A stretch of DNA of 64,000 nucleotides from Bacteroidales bacterium. Lineage in GTDB: Bacteria; Bacteroidota; Bacteroidia; Bacteroidales; UBA932. Shown here piece after piece: positions 38,610-49,178 of the stretch (position 1 is its first letter; every line of letters starts with the position of its first letter). A model generated the notes under the pieces. That model ran no database searches. It saw nothing but the letters and a program-made list of their open reading frames with translations, and was not told the origin of the DNA. Location: NCBI GenBank assembly GCA_015060225.1, contig SUYX01000005.1, positions 1 to 64,000 on the forward strand, in the 5' to 3' direction. Both the position numbers and the translations under genes were made by a program.

Positions 38610-40088
38610 ATGGCTAAAGAAGTTACAAAAAGAGAAGATAATTACTCACAGTGGTACAACAACCTTGTTGTAAAGGCAGATTTGGCAGAGAACTCTGCAG
38701 TAAGAGGATGTATGGTAATTAAGCCATATGGTTATGCAATCTGGGAGAAGATGCAGCATCAGCTGGACAAGATGTTCAAGGAAACAGGTCACCAGAATGC
38801 GTATTTTCCTCTTTTTATCCCCAAATCATTCCTCAGCAGGGAAGCTGAGCATGTGGAAGGATTTGCAAAGGAGTGTGCAGTTGTCACACATCACCGCCTT
38901 ATGGTTGACCCTGAGGGTAACGGCGTTGTTGTGGATCCAAGTGCAAAACTTGAGGAGGAGCTTATTGTAAGGCCCACATCTGAAACCATCATCTGGAATA
39001 CATATAAGAACTGGATCAACTCTTACAGGGATCTCCCTATTCTGTGCAACCAATGGGCAAATGTAGTGAGATGGGAGATGAGGACCAGACTTTTCCTCAG
39101 GACAGCTGAATTCTTGTGGCAGGAGGGACATACCGCACATGCAACTAAAGAGGAGGCCATTGAGGAGACCGAGAAGATGGTTAATGTTTATGCAAAATTT
39201 GCAAGGGAATATATGGCTGTTCCTGTTGTTGTGGGGAAAAAATCGGCAAACGAGAGGTTTGCAGGTGCCCTTGACACATACTGCATTGAGGCAATGATGC
39301 AGGATGGGAAGGCGTTGCAGGCAGGAACATCTCACTTCCTGGGACAAAACTTTGCAAAAGCATTTGATGTGAAGTACGCCAGCAAAGAGGGCACACTGGA
39401 GTATGTATGGGCAACTTCATGGGGAGTTTCAACCCGTCTGATGGGTGCACTGATAATGGCACACTCAGATGACAACGGCCTTGTACTTCCACCAAAACTT
39501 GCCCCTATCCATGTTGTAATGGTCCCTATCTTCAAAACTGAAGAGGAGCATGCAGCAATCATTGGGAAAATGGAGGAATTGAGAAAAGCTCTTGAGCAGT
39601 TTGGTTTGTCGGTGAAGATTGATGACAGGGATAACCTCAGGAGCGGTTTCAAATTTGCAGAGTGGGAGCTTAAAGGTGTTCCTGTGAGAATTGCAATGGG
39701 CCCTAGGGATCTTGCCAACGGTACTGTTGAGGTTGCAAGAAGGGATACCCTTACCAAAGAATCAATGTCACTTGATGGTGTAGAGGTAAAGATCAATGCC
39801 CTCATGGATGAGATACAGGCAAACATCTACAGGAAAGCTCTTGATTTCAGAGCAGCAAATACAATTCAGGTAGATACGTGGGAGGAGTTCAAGGAGAAGA
39901 TTGAGCAGGGAGGTTTCCTTCTTTGCCACTGGGACGGCACACCTGAGACAGAGGAGAAGATAAAAGAGGAGACAAAAGCTACTATACGCTGCATTCCATT
40001 GGATACCAATGTAGTCATGGAGGAAGGCAAGTGCATTTACAGCGGAAAGCCTTCTAGTCAGAGAGTAATTTTTGCCAGATCATATTAA
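38610..40088 (+). CDS. proS: Prolyl-tRNA synthetase
   Basis: [41 protein letters not shown], class II motifs RPTSETIIW. Confidence 0.96.
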   Translation: MAKEVTKREDNYSQWYNNLVVKADLAENSAVRGCMVIKPYGYAIWEKMQHQLDKMFKETGHQNAYFPLFIPKSFLSREAEHVEGFAKECAVVTHHRLMVDPEGNGVVVDPSAKLEEELIVRPTSETIIWNTYKNWINSYRDLPILCNQWANVVRWEMRTRLFLRTAEFLWQEGHTAHATKEEAIEETEKMVNVYAKFAREYMAVPVVVGKKSANERFAGALDTYCIEAMMQDGKALQAGTSHFLGQNFAKAFDVKYASKEGTLEYVWATSWGVSTRLMGALIMAHSDDNGLVLPPKLAPIHVVMVPIFKTEEEHAAIIGKMEELRKALEQFGLSVKIDDRDNLRSGFKFAEWELKGVPVRIAMGPRDLANGTVEVARRDTLTKESMSLDGVEVKINALMDEIQANIYRKALDFRAANTIQVDTWEEFKEKIEQGGFLLCHWDGTPETEEKIKEETKATIRCIPLDTNVVMEEGKCIYSGKPSSQRVIFARSY

Positions 40089-40106
40089 AAACAAAATAAA
40101 ACATTT

Positions 40107-40817
40107 ATGGCAGCAGATCCTTTACCGAACCAGCAAGAGCAGATACTTAAGGGGCTTCAGGAAAAAGCCTATGTAAAATCTTGCGTTTATGACCAGTCAT
40201 TGGAGGTTTTCAATGAACTGAAAGAGGTGTTGAGTGAAATAAGCAATGACCTTACCGACATCCTTTCCGAATCTGAAAAGAACCGTAAGATAAGGCTTGA
40301 GTATAGGGACAGGGGCAAGTTTGAGGCAGAGCTGAAATTTGCAGATGATGTCCTGGTGTTCAGCATGCATACAGATATCTTCCAGTTTGACAGGGACCAC
40401 GCAATATGGAAGAACAGCTATTCCAAAGAGTCTCCATACAACACCTACTGTGGTGTCATAAGTGTATACAACTTCCTGTCTGATTCCCTGAAGTTCAGCA
40501 GGAATGAGGATTTGGGATATCTTGTTGCCAGGATGTTTGTAAATAAGGACAAGAAGTTCTTTATTGAGGGAAAACGCCAGAGCAGACAAAAGATCTCTTC
40601 TTTTGGCAAAGTGGACCTTACTAAAGAGGAGCTTGTGAATTTTGTTGAGTCCGCAATGCTGTATTCTTTGTCTTTTGACCTTCTTGTTCCCCCTTTCGAC
40701 CTTGTAAAGGTTGCCAGTGTTGAACAGATAAATGCAAAAATTGAAAGTGCAAAAATGAGGACAGGCAAACGTATGGGTTACAAATACAACTCAGACGATG
40801 TCCTTGAAAATGAATAA
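40107..40817 (+). CDS. Conserved hypothetical protein
   Basis: Complete 236-aa ORF between proS and a DUF3078-like gene, joined to the next ORF by TAATG. Confidence 0.6.
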   Translation: MAADPLPNQQEQILKGLQEKAYVKSCVYDQSLEVFNELKEVLSEISNDLTDILSESEKNRKIRLEYRDRGKFEAELKFADDVLVFSMHTDIFQFDRDHAIWKNSYSKESPYNTYCGVISVYNFLSDSLKFSRNEDLGYLVARMFVNKDKKFFIEGKRQSRQKISSFGKVDLTKEELVNFVESAMLYSLSFDLLVPPFDLVKVASVEQINAKIESAKMRTGKRMGYKYNSDDVLENE

Positions 40818-41917
40818 TGATGAGAAAGAGAGCCTTCAGATTCCTTTTAGTTTCACTGGTGCTGTTCCTTACTGCAGCACTCCCCCTATATTCACAGGTG
40901 AAGAACACCAGTGAGAACAGTTCTGCACAGGAGGAACTGGAACAGGCCAAGCTCTCAAACCTAAACAGCGCCCAGGAGCTTTGCAGAATAATAGGCTCAC
41001 AGTTTGCGGTTCCTACCATCAACTATGAGCCTGTAGTTCCTCCAAAATTCTGGACCACAGGTATGCTTACAGAGTTGGGATTTTCACAGATTTCCCTTAC
41101 CAACTGGGCTGCCGGAGGATCCGGCTCCGTATCCTTGAACAGTTTTGTCAATGCCCACGCCAACTACGCAAAAGGAAGTATGTTCTGGGACAACAGAGTA
41201 CAGATGGCATACGGTTTCATACAATCTTTTGAGGATGGATACAGGAAGAGCAATGACAAGATTATCCTTGACAGCAAATGGGGTTACAAGGCAATAAACA
41301 AATTCTATTTCTCTGCAAACTTCAATTTCAGGTCACAGTTCTCACCAGGTTTTGAATACAGCAAATCCCAAATTATTGAAGACGGGCACAAGGAGACCAT
41401 AATCACTTCCAAAAAAGTATCCAAATTCCTTGCCCCTGCATATATGTCACTCGGTCTCGGTATTGACTACAAGCCGGGCAACGGGAAGGAATTCTCTGTA
41501 AACATTGCCCCTTTGACAGGTAATCTGGTAATTGTTGCAGACAGGGACTCAGTTTTGAGGGCAAAATACGGAAACGCAAAACACGAGGCTGTAAGATGGG
41601 AGCTGGGAGCCCAGATAAAGGCATCCTTAAACAAGAACATTCTCAAGACACTTAAGGCAACTTCCTCCCTTACCCTATTCTCGGATTATCTGAATAACCC
41701 GGCCAATATACAGATAAACTGGGATATGCAGCTTACATACAAGCTGAACAAATTCCTCACAACAGGCATCAGAACCCATCTGATCTATGATGACAACGTA
41801 CTCATAGCAACCGACAGGGTCAATAAAGAGGGTGAAACCATAATGACCAAGAAAGTACAGTTCCAGGAGGTTTTCAGCGTGAGTTTCACTTATACGTTCG
41901 GAATGTTCAAGAAGTAA
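40817..41917 (+). CDS. DUF3078 domain-containing protein
   Basis: Signal peptide; FWTTGMLTELGFSQISLTNWAAGGSGSVSLNSFVNAHANYAKGSMFWDNRVQMAYG is characteristic. Confidence 0.85.
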   Translation: MMRKRAFRFLLVSLVLFLTAALPLYSQVKNTSENSSAQEELEQAKLSNLNSAQELCRIIGSQFAVPTINYEPVVPPKFWTTGMLTELGFSQISLTNWAAGGSGSVSLNSFVNAHANYAKGSMFWDNRVQMAYGFIQSFEDGYRKSNDKIILDSKWGYKAINKFYFSANFNFRSQFSPGFEYSKSQIIEDGHKETIITSKKVSKFLAPAYMSLGLGIDYKPGNGKEFSVNIAPLTGNLVIVADRDSVLRAKYGNAKHEAVRWELGAQIKASLNKNILKTLKATSSLTLFSDYLNNPANIQINWDMQLTYKLNKFLTTGIRTHLIYDDNVLIATDRVNKEGETIMTKKVQFQEVFSVSFTYTFGMFKK

Positions 41918-41932
41918 CTCCTGCATCCAGGT

Positions 41933-42784
41933 CTAACGGTTCAGACACTGCCACAGCTTTACACATTGCACCCCCTCCTTTACATCGTGTACCCTTATTA
42001 TATCCGCTCCAAGAATAAGGGCCTGAAGATTAAGTGCGGCTGTTCCGCATAAAGCCTCCTCCGGGGTTATGCCAAGCGGTTTCCATATCATCCCCTTCCG
42101 TGAGATTCCAACAAGGAGCCTTCTCCTTTGCCCATGTGTCTTTTCAAGCGTTTCCACTATACGGGGCATCCCTTTGAAAAGTGTATAGTTCTGTTTCAGG
42201 TCCTTTGCAAATCCGAACCCTGGATCAATTATGAACTCCTTTATTCCATGAAGGGAAGCCCTCTCCTCAAACTCCTGGAAGTACTCAGTAACGGACTCTA
42301 CAACTCCCTTAGGATAATGGCACATCTGCTGCATGGTATCCGGAGTCCCCCTTTTGTGCATGGCAATGTAAGGTAGTCCCAGCTGCCCCACTGCAGGGAG
42401 CATCTGCGGGTCGTCCTCTCCTGCGGAAATGTCATTTACAATAAATTCTCCAATCATATCATATCCTCTGCGGACTATCCCGCTACGGAAAGTATCAATT
42501 GAAAACTTGATTTCCCCACCATCAATTGTCTTGACTCCCAAAAATTTCTTCCCGACAATCTCAAGTGCCACACGCAAATGCTCCCACTCCTGTCCAATTG
42601 TTACCGGAGTGCTCCCAGGACGTGTGGAACATGCCCCCAAATCAATGATTGAAGCACCTTGGGCAATCATCAGTTCCATCTGTCTCTCTAATTCAGAAGC
42701 GGCAGTGAACCTGCTTCCTCTGAAAAAGGATTCCTCATTTACATTTATGATTCCCATCACCTGGGGGGTATATTCCTTTGCCAT
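41933..42784 (-). CDS. folP: Dihydropteroate synthase
   Basis: VMGIINVNEESFF, IIDLGACSTRPGSTPV, FIIDPGFGFAKDLKQNYTLF. Confidence 0.95.
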   Translation of the reverse strand: MAKEYTPQVMGIINVNEESFFRGSRFTAASELERQMELMIAQGASIIDLGACSTRPGSTPVTIGQEWEHLRVALEIVGKKFLGVKTIDGGEIKFSIDTFRSGIVRRGYDMIGEFIVNDISAGEDDPQMLPAVGQLGLPYIAMHKRGTPDTMQQMCHYPKGVVESVTEYFQEFEERASLHGIKEFIIDPGFGFAKDLKQNYTLFKGMPRIVETLEKTHGQRRRLLVGISRKGMIWKPLGITPEEALCGTAALNLQALILGADIIRVHDVKEGVQCVKLWQCLNR

Positions 42785-42852
42785 ATGCTCTATAAATTAT
42801 CGGGATACTGATTATTTGACAAATTTAAAAAGTATTTTCCCATTTTATTATT

Positions 42853-42860
42853 TATCTTTG
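42853..42860 (+). promoter_or_regulatory. Bacteroidota -7 box (TATCTTTG) for tmk
   Basis: TAnnTTTG match 25 nt upstream of the tmk start. Confidence 0.45.
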
Positions 42861-42884
42861 TTTATTGGACAAAATAGGAAATAT

Positions 42885-43589
42885 ATGCTTATAGTTTTGG
42901 AAGGTCTTGACGGTGCAGGTAAAAGCACTCAGGTAAAATTGTTGAAGGAACATCTGCTTGGGAAAGGGGTGAATCTTAGGTATCTCCATTTCCCCCGTTA
43001 TGATTCCCAGCCTTATGGAGAACTGATAGGGAAATATCTGAGGGGGGATTTTGGTTCAATAGAGCAGGCACACCCCCAGATTGTGGCACTTCTGTTTGCA
43101 CTTGACAGGATGGATGCTTCTGCACAGATAAAGGAGTGGCTTTCAGCGGGAGACTGCGTCCTGCTGGACCGCTATGTCTACTCCAATATAGCATACCAGT
43201 GCTCCAAAATTATGATGCAGCCGCATTTTGAAGAGAACCGTGGCCAACTGGCCAAGGAACTCCGTGACTGGATCTTTGACACAGAATACAACCGCTACGG
43301 AATACCAAGACCAGATCTGAACCTTTTCCTCAATGTCCCAATTGACTTTGTAGATTCCAAGCTGAAAGAGAGCCGCAGCGGTGATGATGACCGTGATTAC
43401 CTGAATGGTAAATCGGATATCCATGAAGCTGATATCAAATTTCAGATATCCGTAAGGGAGATATACCTCCAACAGACGGAACTTGATCCCCACTTTGTAA
43501 AGATATGCTGTGAAGATGCACAGGGGAAAATGCTCCCTCCCACTCAAATTTTTGAGAACATCAGGGAACAGGTTGACAAACTTTTTTAA
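42885..43589 (+). CDS. tmk: Thymidylate kinase
   Basis: MLIVLEGLDGAGKSTQVKLLKEHL, VLLDRYVYSNIAYQ; the listed ORF's N-terminal extension is antisense to folP and not real. Confidence 0.92.
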   Translation: MLIVLEGLDGAGKSTQVKLLKEHLLGKGVNLRYLHFPRYDSQPYGELIGKYLRGDFGSIEQAHPQIVALLFALDRMDASAQIKEWLSAGDCVLLDRYVYSNIAYQCSKIMMQPHFEENRGQLAKELRDWIFDTEYNRYGIPRPDLNLFLNVPIDFVDSKLKESRSGDDDRDYLNGKSDIHEADIKFQISVREIYLQQTELDPHFVKICCEDAQGKMLPPTQIFENIREQVDKLF

Positions 43590-43604
43590 CGGAGCCGCAG
43601 GCAG

Positions 43605-44897
43605 ATGAAACTCATTAGGGCAATATGCAGGTTCGGTTTTGGAATCCTATTTGTACTTTCAGGGTTCCTCAAGGCCATTGATCCCATTGGGACAGCTCTC
43701 AAAATAAAGGAGTACATGGGTGCATTCCATATGGACTTTATGGATTTCACCTCCATTCCACTGGCCCTGATACTTACTTCTGCAGAGTTTCTTGTAGGAG
43801 TTGCAATCCTCAAGGGACTCAGAATACAGCTCTTCTCAAAGGTTGCTTTGGGGTTCATATCTTTCTTTACCCTTCTCACGTTGTGGATTGCACTTTCCAA
43901 CCCGATCAGTGACTGCGGATGTTTTGGGGAGGCCCTGCACCTGAGCAACAAAGCCACATTCATAAAGAACCTCTTCCTGCTTGCAGCTGCCCTCATCATT
44001 TTTTTCCAGAGAAGAAAATTCCACCCCATTGCCGTGCCAAAAGTTGAATGGGGCTACATTGGGCTATATACGGTGCTTATAGTTGTACTGCAGGGATATT
44101 CATTGCGCAATATTCCACAAATAGATTTTGGAATATACAAACCTGGAACAGACCTTATTGCCACACAACAGGCCTTTCAGGAGAGAGAATATGAGGTGAC
44201 CCTCATATATTCCAAGGATGGCAAGGAAGAATCCTTTACAATAGAGAATCTTCCCGACAGCACCTGGACTTTTGTAGATACCAGGACAGTTCTTGTGAAC
44301 GGAACAGAAGAAGATTCAAGTGTGGATTTCTCATTTATGGATGCCCAGGGGAATCCGGTAGGGAAAGAGATTCTTGAAAAGGACGGCCCTTTATTCTTCA
44401 TATCTATATATAATGTAAGGATGTTGAACGGCAAAACTGTTAAAAAAATCATGGACCTTGCAGACACCCTGCTTGCCCATAATCTGAAACTCTATATTAT
44501 AAGTTCCAACTCTGCGGAAGATACAGAAAATGCATTTGAACATGCCGATTCATCCTCACAGCACAATTATCAAATCCTCTACTCCGACTATAAGGCAGTA
44601 ATCTCCTTCAACCGCTCCAGCGGAGGACTTACCTATGTGAATAACGGCATAATTGTCAAGAAATGGGCCAGAGGAAACTATCCGATATCACATCTTGACA
44701 ACATCCTGAAACAGGACCCTGAAGTGATAACAGCAATCACACAAATAGATGAAAGGCTCTTTGCAGAGATTTCGCTCTTTGTCATATTTTTCCTTATTGT
44801 GATAATAAGATTCTTTTCAAAAATAATCTACAACAAGCGCTTTGCAAAGCTCACCCATATCCATCTGGAGAAACCTACTTCATCAGATTCCCAATGA
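43605..44897 (+). CDS. BT_3928-like / DoxX-MauE family membrane protein
   Basis: Multiple TM segments, IRAICRFGFGILFVLSGFLKAIDPIGTALKIKEYM, ISDCGCFGEAL. Confidence 0.82.
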   Translation: MKLIRAICRFGFGILFVLSGFLKAIDPIGTALKIKEYMGAFHMDFMDFTSIPLALILTSAEFLVGVAILKGLRIQLFSKVALGFISFFTLLTLWIALSNPISDCGCFGEALHLSNKATFIKNLFLLAAALIIFFQRRKFHPIAVPKVEWGYIGLYTVLIVVLQGYSLRNIPQIDFGIYKPGTDLIATQQAFQEREYEVTLIYSKDGKEESFTIENLPDSTWTFVDTRTVLVNGTEEDSSVDFSFMDAQGNPVGKEILEKDGPLFFISIYNVRMLNGKTVKKIMDLADTLLAHNLKLYIISSNSAEDTENAFEHADSSSQHNYQILYSDYKAVISFNRSSGGLTYVNNGIIVKKWARGNYPISHLDNILKQDPEVITAITQIDERLFAEISLFVIFFLIVIIRFFSKIIYNKRFAKLTHIHLEKPTSSDSQ

Positions 44898-46053
44898 TTC
44901 CAGGCAGTTCCCTGTTCTGGAATATCCCTGCAAACTGCTGCGCCCCCGCTCCGTATGCAAAGATTGGAACGACTGTTCCAGTGTGTCCCTTGGTGCTGAA
45001 ATTCAGCTTCAACCCCTGAGGCTCATTTACAGGATGGCTTTTATAGCCCACACCTGTTCCACCTGTCTCATGGTCTGCTGTAACTACCAGAAGGGTATTC
45101 GGATGCTCATTGACATATGCCACCAACGCCTTAAGGGTGCGGTTGAACTCCTGCATCTCCTCAATCATCCCATCAGAATCGTTGTTGTGCCCGTAACCAT
45201 CTATAATGGCACTCTCAATCATAAGAAAAAACCCGTCGGGAGCATTCTTTGAAAGTTGCTCTATAGCCTTTAATGACGCTTTCTCCAAATACTCTGATGG
45301 CTCTGAAAATCTTGTTGTATCTCCATCAGAAGCTTCTGCTGCAAGTTTGGCTGCAAGACACACCTCCGCACCGTCTGCAGCGCCAGCTGTCCTGTTTGAT
45401 GATTTGTTGCGGCGATGGACATCTCCCATTTCCAGTATTCCCACAAATTTTTCTGATTGGGTATTGAGTACAGACCTCCAATCCAGATACACATCGTACC
45501 CCTTATCTATGAGAACTGCAGTGAGATCAACAGAATCAGGCCGGTTTATGAATGCTGAAAGGCCTGCACCTATAGCCACATCCACACAGCTTTGGGTAAA
45601 CTGTTCTGCAATCTTGTAGCTCATTGAGCGTGAGGTTACCCCAGCATAAAACGCCCCTGGAGTTGCCTCAGTAAGGGTTGTATTCACCACAATTCCTGTC
45701 TTTTTCCCCATCTGTTGAGCCTTCTTGAGGATACTCTCCAGTTGAATGCTGTCGGGACCGACACCAAGAAAACCGTTGCAAGTTCGGGTTCCTGTTGCCA
45801 GTGCCGTACCACCTGCAGGAGAATCGGTAACATAATTGTTTGCAGACTGGGTTTCATTGAGCCCTATTACAGGGGCCATCTCAAATCCTGTCTCCTGCTC
45901 CTCCGAGAGGAGCAGTGAAGAAACAGCACCAAACCCCATTCCGTCACCTATGAGGTAGATTACGTTCTGCGGCTTATGAGGGTTGTTTTCTGTGCAACTG
46001 CACATAACGGCAAGTGACGCAACTGCAGCAAGCAGATATCTGTATGTTTTCAT
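44875..46053 (-). CDS. Alkaline phosphatase
   Basis: NVIYLIGDGMGFGAVSSLL, YVTDSPAGGTALATGTRT, VTADHETGGTGV. Confidence 0.93.
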   Translation of the reverse strand: MKTYRYLLAAVASLAVMCSCTENNPHKPQNVIYLIGDGMGFGAVSSLLLSEEQETGFEMAPVIGLNETQSANNYVTDSPAGGTALATGTRTCNGFLGVGPDSIQLESILKKAQQMGKKTGIVVNTTLTEATPGAFYAGVTSRSMSYKIAEQFTQSCVDVAIGAGLSAFINRPDSVDLTAVLIDKGYDVYLDWRSVLNTQSEKFVGILEMGDVHRRNKSSNRTAGAADGAEVCLAAKLAAEASDGDTTRFSEPSEYLEKASLKAIEQLSKNAPDGFFLMIESAIIDGYGHNNDSDGMIEEMQEFNRTLKALVAYVNEHPNTLLVVTADHETGGTGVGYKSHPVNEPQGLKLNFSTKGHTGTVVPIFAYGAGAQQFAGIFQNRELPGIIGNLMK

Positions 46054-46063
46054 ATGTCTGTAT

Positions 46064-46402
46064 TTATTTCAAATGATATTTTGCTCCGCAATCCAGGATA
46101 AAATCCAGCACATCAGCAAAAATGCACTCAGCATCGGATGGTACACCTACTCCCGACAACTCCCCAAATTCATCATATAACTCATCAGGAATCTCTTTCA
46201 CCTGCACTGCAAGGCATTCAGCCATTTTGACGGTCTCCTCCTTGTCCAATAATGCGGTACGCTTGAAATTGTTGCCTTCATCCTCATAATCCTCAAACTC
46301 GTGCTCTACAACCAGCTCTCCCCTCTCATTGATACCTGCCCATACTATAGCTACAATCTCCATGTCGCTGTCAGTCTCTATTAAAATTCTTTCGTTTTCC
46401 AT
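46064..46402 (-). CDS. Hypothetical protein
   Basis: 112-aa ORF in an otherwise empty interval, same strand as the phosphatase. Confidence 0.55.
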   Translation of the reverse strand: MENERILIETDSDMEIVAIVWAGINERGELVVEHEFEDYEDEGNNFKRTALLDKEETVKMAECLAVQVKEIPDELYDEFGELSGVGVPSDAECIFADVLDFILDCGAKYHLK

Positions 46403-46490
46403 AAATCAAATATTGCGTTTGAGCAAATTTACAAAATAAATTCCATTCGGGTATCAGTACTGATGTTGTTGCAATGTGTGATTTTATTGC

Positions 46491-46498
46491 TATTTTTG
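46491..46498 (+). promoter_or_regulatory. Bacteroidota -7 box (TATTTTTG) for purB
   Basis: TAnnTTTG match 27 nt upstream of ATG 46525. Confidence 0.4.
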
Positions 46499-46524
46499 CA
46501 TTTTACATCCAAATACACTTCATT

Positions 46525-47868
46525 ATGTCAAACAACGCATTGATGGCGGTGTCACCTATAGATGGCAGATACCGCAGACAAGTAGAAGATTTGAGCATGT
46601 ACTTTTCTGAGTATGCGCTTATAAAATATAGGGTAAGGGTTGAGATTGAGTATTTCATTGCCCTCTGTGAACTGCCTCTGGAGCAGTTGAAGAGTTTCAA
46701 CAGCACTGATTTCCCAAAACTAAGGGCAATTTATGAGAATTTCTCCTGTGAGGATGCCCAGAAGGTCAAGGAGATTGAGAAGGTCACCAACCACGATGTC
46801 AAAGCGGTTGAGTATTTCATAAAGGAAGAGTTCAAGAAACTTGGAATTGACAAATACGGTGAGTTTGTTCACTTCGGCCTTACCTCTCAAGACATCAACA
46901 ACACTTCGGTTCCGTTGAGCCTGCTTGAGGGTATCAGGGATACATATATGCCTGCCCTGAATGAAGTTGTCGGGATACTGGAAGGTTTTGCAAAGGAGTG
47001 GGAGAATGTTCCTATGCTTGCACATACCCACGGGCAGCCTGCCTCCCCTACCCGTCTTGGAAAGGAGATTTATGTTTATGTTGCCAGACTTAAGGAGCAG
47101 TTGAGGCTTCTGGAGCAGGTGCCGTATTCTGCAAAATTCGGAGGTGCTACAGGTAACTTCAATGCACACAATTTTGCATATCCGGGCATTGACTGGAACA
47201 AGTTTGCTGTTTCATTTGTTGAGGGCAAACTTGGGTTGAAACGTTCATACCCTACCACCCAGATTGAGCATTATGACAACCTGGCCGCCCTTTTCCACAA
47301 TCTTGAACGCATAAATACAATCCTTATAGACCTGGCCCGCGACATGTGGACATATATCTCAATGGAGTATTTCCGCCAGAAAGTCAAGGCCGGAGAGGTT
47401 GGCTCGTCTGCTATGCCTCATAAGGTAAATCCTATTGATTTTGAGAATGCAGAGGGGAACTTTGGCATTGCAAACGCATTGTACGCACACCTTGCCGGGA
47501 AACTTCCTGTTTCACGCCTGCAGAGGGACCTTACAGACTCTACAGTGCTCAGAAATGTAGGTGTTCCATTGGCACACTCCATCATATCACTCCGCTCACT
47601 CAAGAAAGGGCTTGGCAAACTTATCCTCAATGAGGCAGCTTTGGACCGCGATCTTGAGGCTAACTGGGCAGTTGTAGCGGAGGGAATACAGACCGTTCTC
47701 CGCAGGGAGGGCTATCCTAACCCATACGAAGCCCTCAAAGCCCTTACACGCGGCAATGCCGGAATCACAAAAGAGGGTATCCAGGAGTTTGTAAAGGAGT
47801 TGAATGTAAGCGATGCAGTAAAACAGGAGATACTTGTAATTACCCCACAGACATATGTGGGAAAATAG
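46525..47868 (+). CDS. purB: Adenylosuccinate lyase
   Basis: LMAVSPIDGRYRRQVEDLSMYFSEYALIKYRV, GSSAMPHKVNPIDFENAEGN. Confidence 0.96.
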   Translation: MSNNALMAVSPIDGRYRRQVEDLSMYFSEYALIKYRVRVEIEYFIALCELPLEQLKSFNSTDFPKLRAIYENFSCEDAQKVKEIEKVTNHDVKAVEYFIKEEFKKLGIDKYGEFVHFGLTSQDINNTSVPLSLLEGIRDTYMPALNEVVGILEGFAKEWENVPMLAHTHGQPASPTRLGKEIYVYVARLKEQLRLLEQVPYSAKFGGATGNFNAHNFAYPGIDWNKFAVSFVEGKLGLKRSYPTTQIEHYDNLAALFHNLERINTILIDLARDMWTYISMEYFRQKVKAGEVGSSAMPHKVNPIDFENAEGNFGIANALYAHLAGKLPVSRLQRDLTDSTVLRNVGVPLAHSIISLRSLKKGLGKLILNEAALDRDLEANWAVVAEGIQTVLRREGYPNPYEALKALTRGNAGITKEGIQEFVKELNVSDAVKQEILVITPQTYVGK

Positions 47869-47874
47869 AATTCT

Positions 47875-49161
47875 ATGAAAAAATTCATATCATTTGCCGC
47901 AGCCATCATAGCATGTGTTGCGGCATTTGCGCAAAATCCGCAATACGACACATATTTTACACCCGACAGATTAAGGATAGACCTCACCTTTGCAGGCGAT
48001 GCCTCTTACCAAAAAATATTTCTGGACGGGCTGGTTAAGGAGGGGCCCTGGAGCGGTTCAAAAACCAACCTGATTGACCCTTTCAGATACGGAGAGTATT
48101 TTCTTGAAGTACAGACTCCACATGGGGAGGCCATATACTCAAAAGGGTTCAACACCCTCTTTCAGGAGTGGAGGACCACAGCTGAAGCGCTCACTACACC
48201 TCAGGCTTTCAACAGTTCCTATACAATCCCTTTTCCTAAGGAGAAAGTAGTGCTGAAGGTTTATGAGAGGGTAAAGGCTACAGGGCTGCACAATGAGATT
48301 TTCTCAGTGGCAATAGATCCCGCAGACAAACTCATAAGCCGCGAGGTTGCAAATGACTTTAAGGTTACAGCCATAATGGAGAACGGAGATCCTGCCAACA
48401 AGGTTGACCTCCTCTTTGTGGCTGAGGGATATACATCAGAACAGATGGAGAAGTTCCTTGCAGATGCCCGCCGTTTTGCAGATTACCTCTTTACTATGCC
48501 CCCTTACAACAGGCACAAGGGAGATTTCAATATCTGGGCAGTGGAATCCATTTCCCAGGAGAGCGGTACAGATATCCCGCATGAAGATATCTGGCGCAAG
48601 ACAGTTGCCAACTCCAACTTCTACACTTTCCGCAGCGACCGCTACCTTACAGCCCAGAACCAGAAGACAATATGCCAGATTGCAACCGCAGCCCCATACG
48701 ACGCACTGTATGTAATTGTAAACAATGAGAAATATGGCGGTGGCGGCATATACAACTTCTATGGCCTGAGCGCCAGCGACTGCCCATGGGCACTGGAGGT
48801 ATTTGTACACGAGTTCGGCCACAGTTTTGCAGGTCTTGCAGATGAATATTACGATTCCAGCACATCATACGAAGAGTTCTACAACATAAAGATTGAGCCT
48901 TGGGAGCCCAATATTACAACATTGGTAAACTTTGATGCCAAATGGAAAGATATGCTCCCAACCGGCACCGCCATCCCTACCGCCCCACTGGCTGAACAAA
49001 AAGACAACGTTACTTTAGGTGTTTATGAAGGTGGCGGATATATGGCAAAAGGTATCTACCGCCCTGTAATGGATTGCAGGATGAAGACCAATCAGGCCGA
49101 AGGGTTCTGCCCGGTATGCCAAAGGGCCATTGAGAGGATGATTGAATACTACTGCAAATAA
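47875..49161 (+). CDS. M64 (IgA peptidase-like) family metallopeptidase
   Basis: VHEFGHSFAGLADEYYDSSTSYEEFYN zinc motif; M64 N-terminal domain; signal peptide. Confidence 0.9.
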   Translation: MKKFISFAAAIIACVAAFAQNPQYDTYFTPDRLRIDLTFAGDASYQKIFLDGLVKEGPWSGSKTNLIDPFRYGEYFLEVQTPHGEAIYSKGFNTLFQEWRTTAEALTTPQAFNSSYTIPFPKEKVVLKVYERVKATGLHNEIFSVAIDPADKLISREVANDFKVTAIMENGDPANKVDLLFVAEGYTSEQMEKFLADARRFADYLFTMPPYNRHKGDFNIWAVESISQESGTDIPHEDIWRKTVANSNFYTFRSDRYLTAQNQKTICQIATAAPYDALYVIVNNEKYGGGGIYNFYGLSASDCPWALEVFVHEFGHSFAGLADEYYDSSTSYEEFYNIKIEPWEPNITTLVNFDAKWKDMLPTGTAIPTAPLAEQKDNVTLGVYEGGGYMAKGIYRPVMDCRMKTNQAEGFCPVCQRAIERMIEYYCK

Positions 49162-49178
49162 TTGTCGGGAAGGATAAT

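Noticed and set aside
42429-42884. N-terminal extension of the tmk ORF
   Set aside because: Antisense to folP. The kinase domain begins at ATG 42885 with a TAnnTTTG box upstream.
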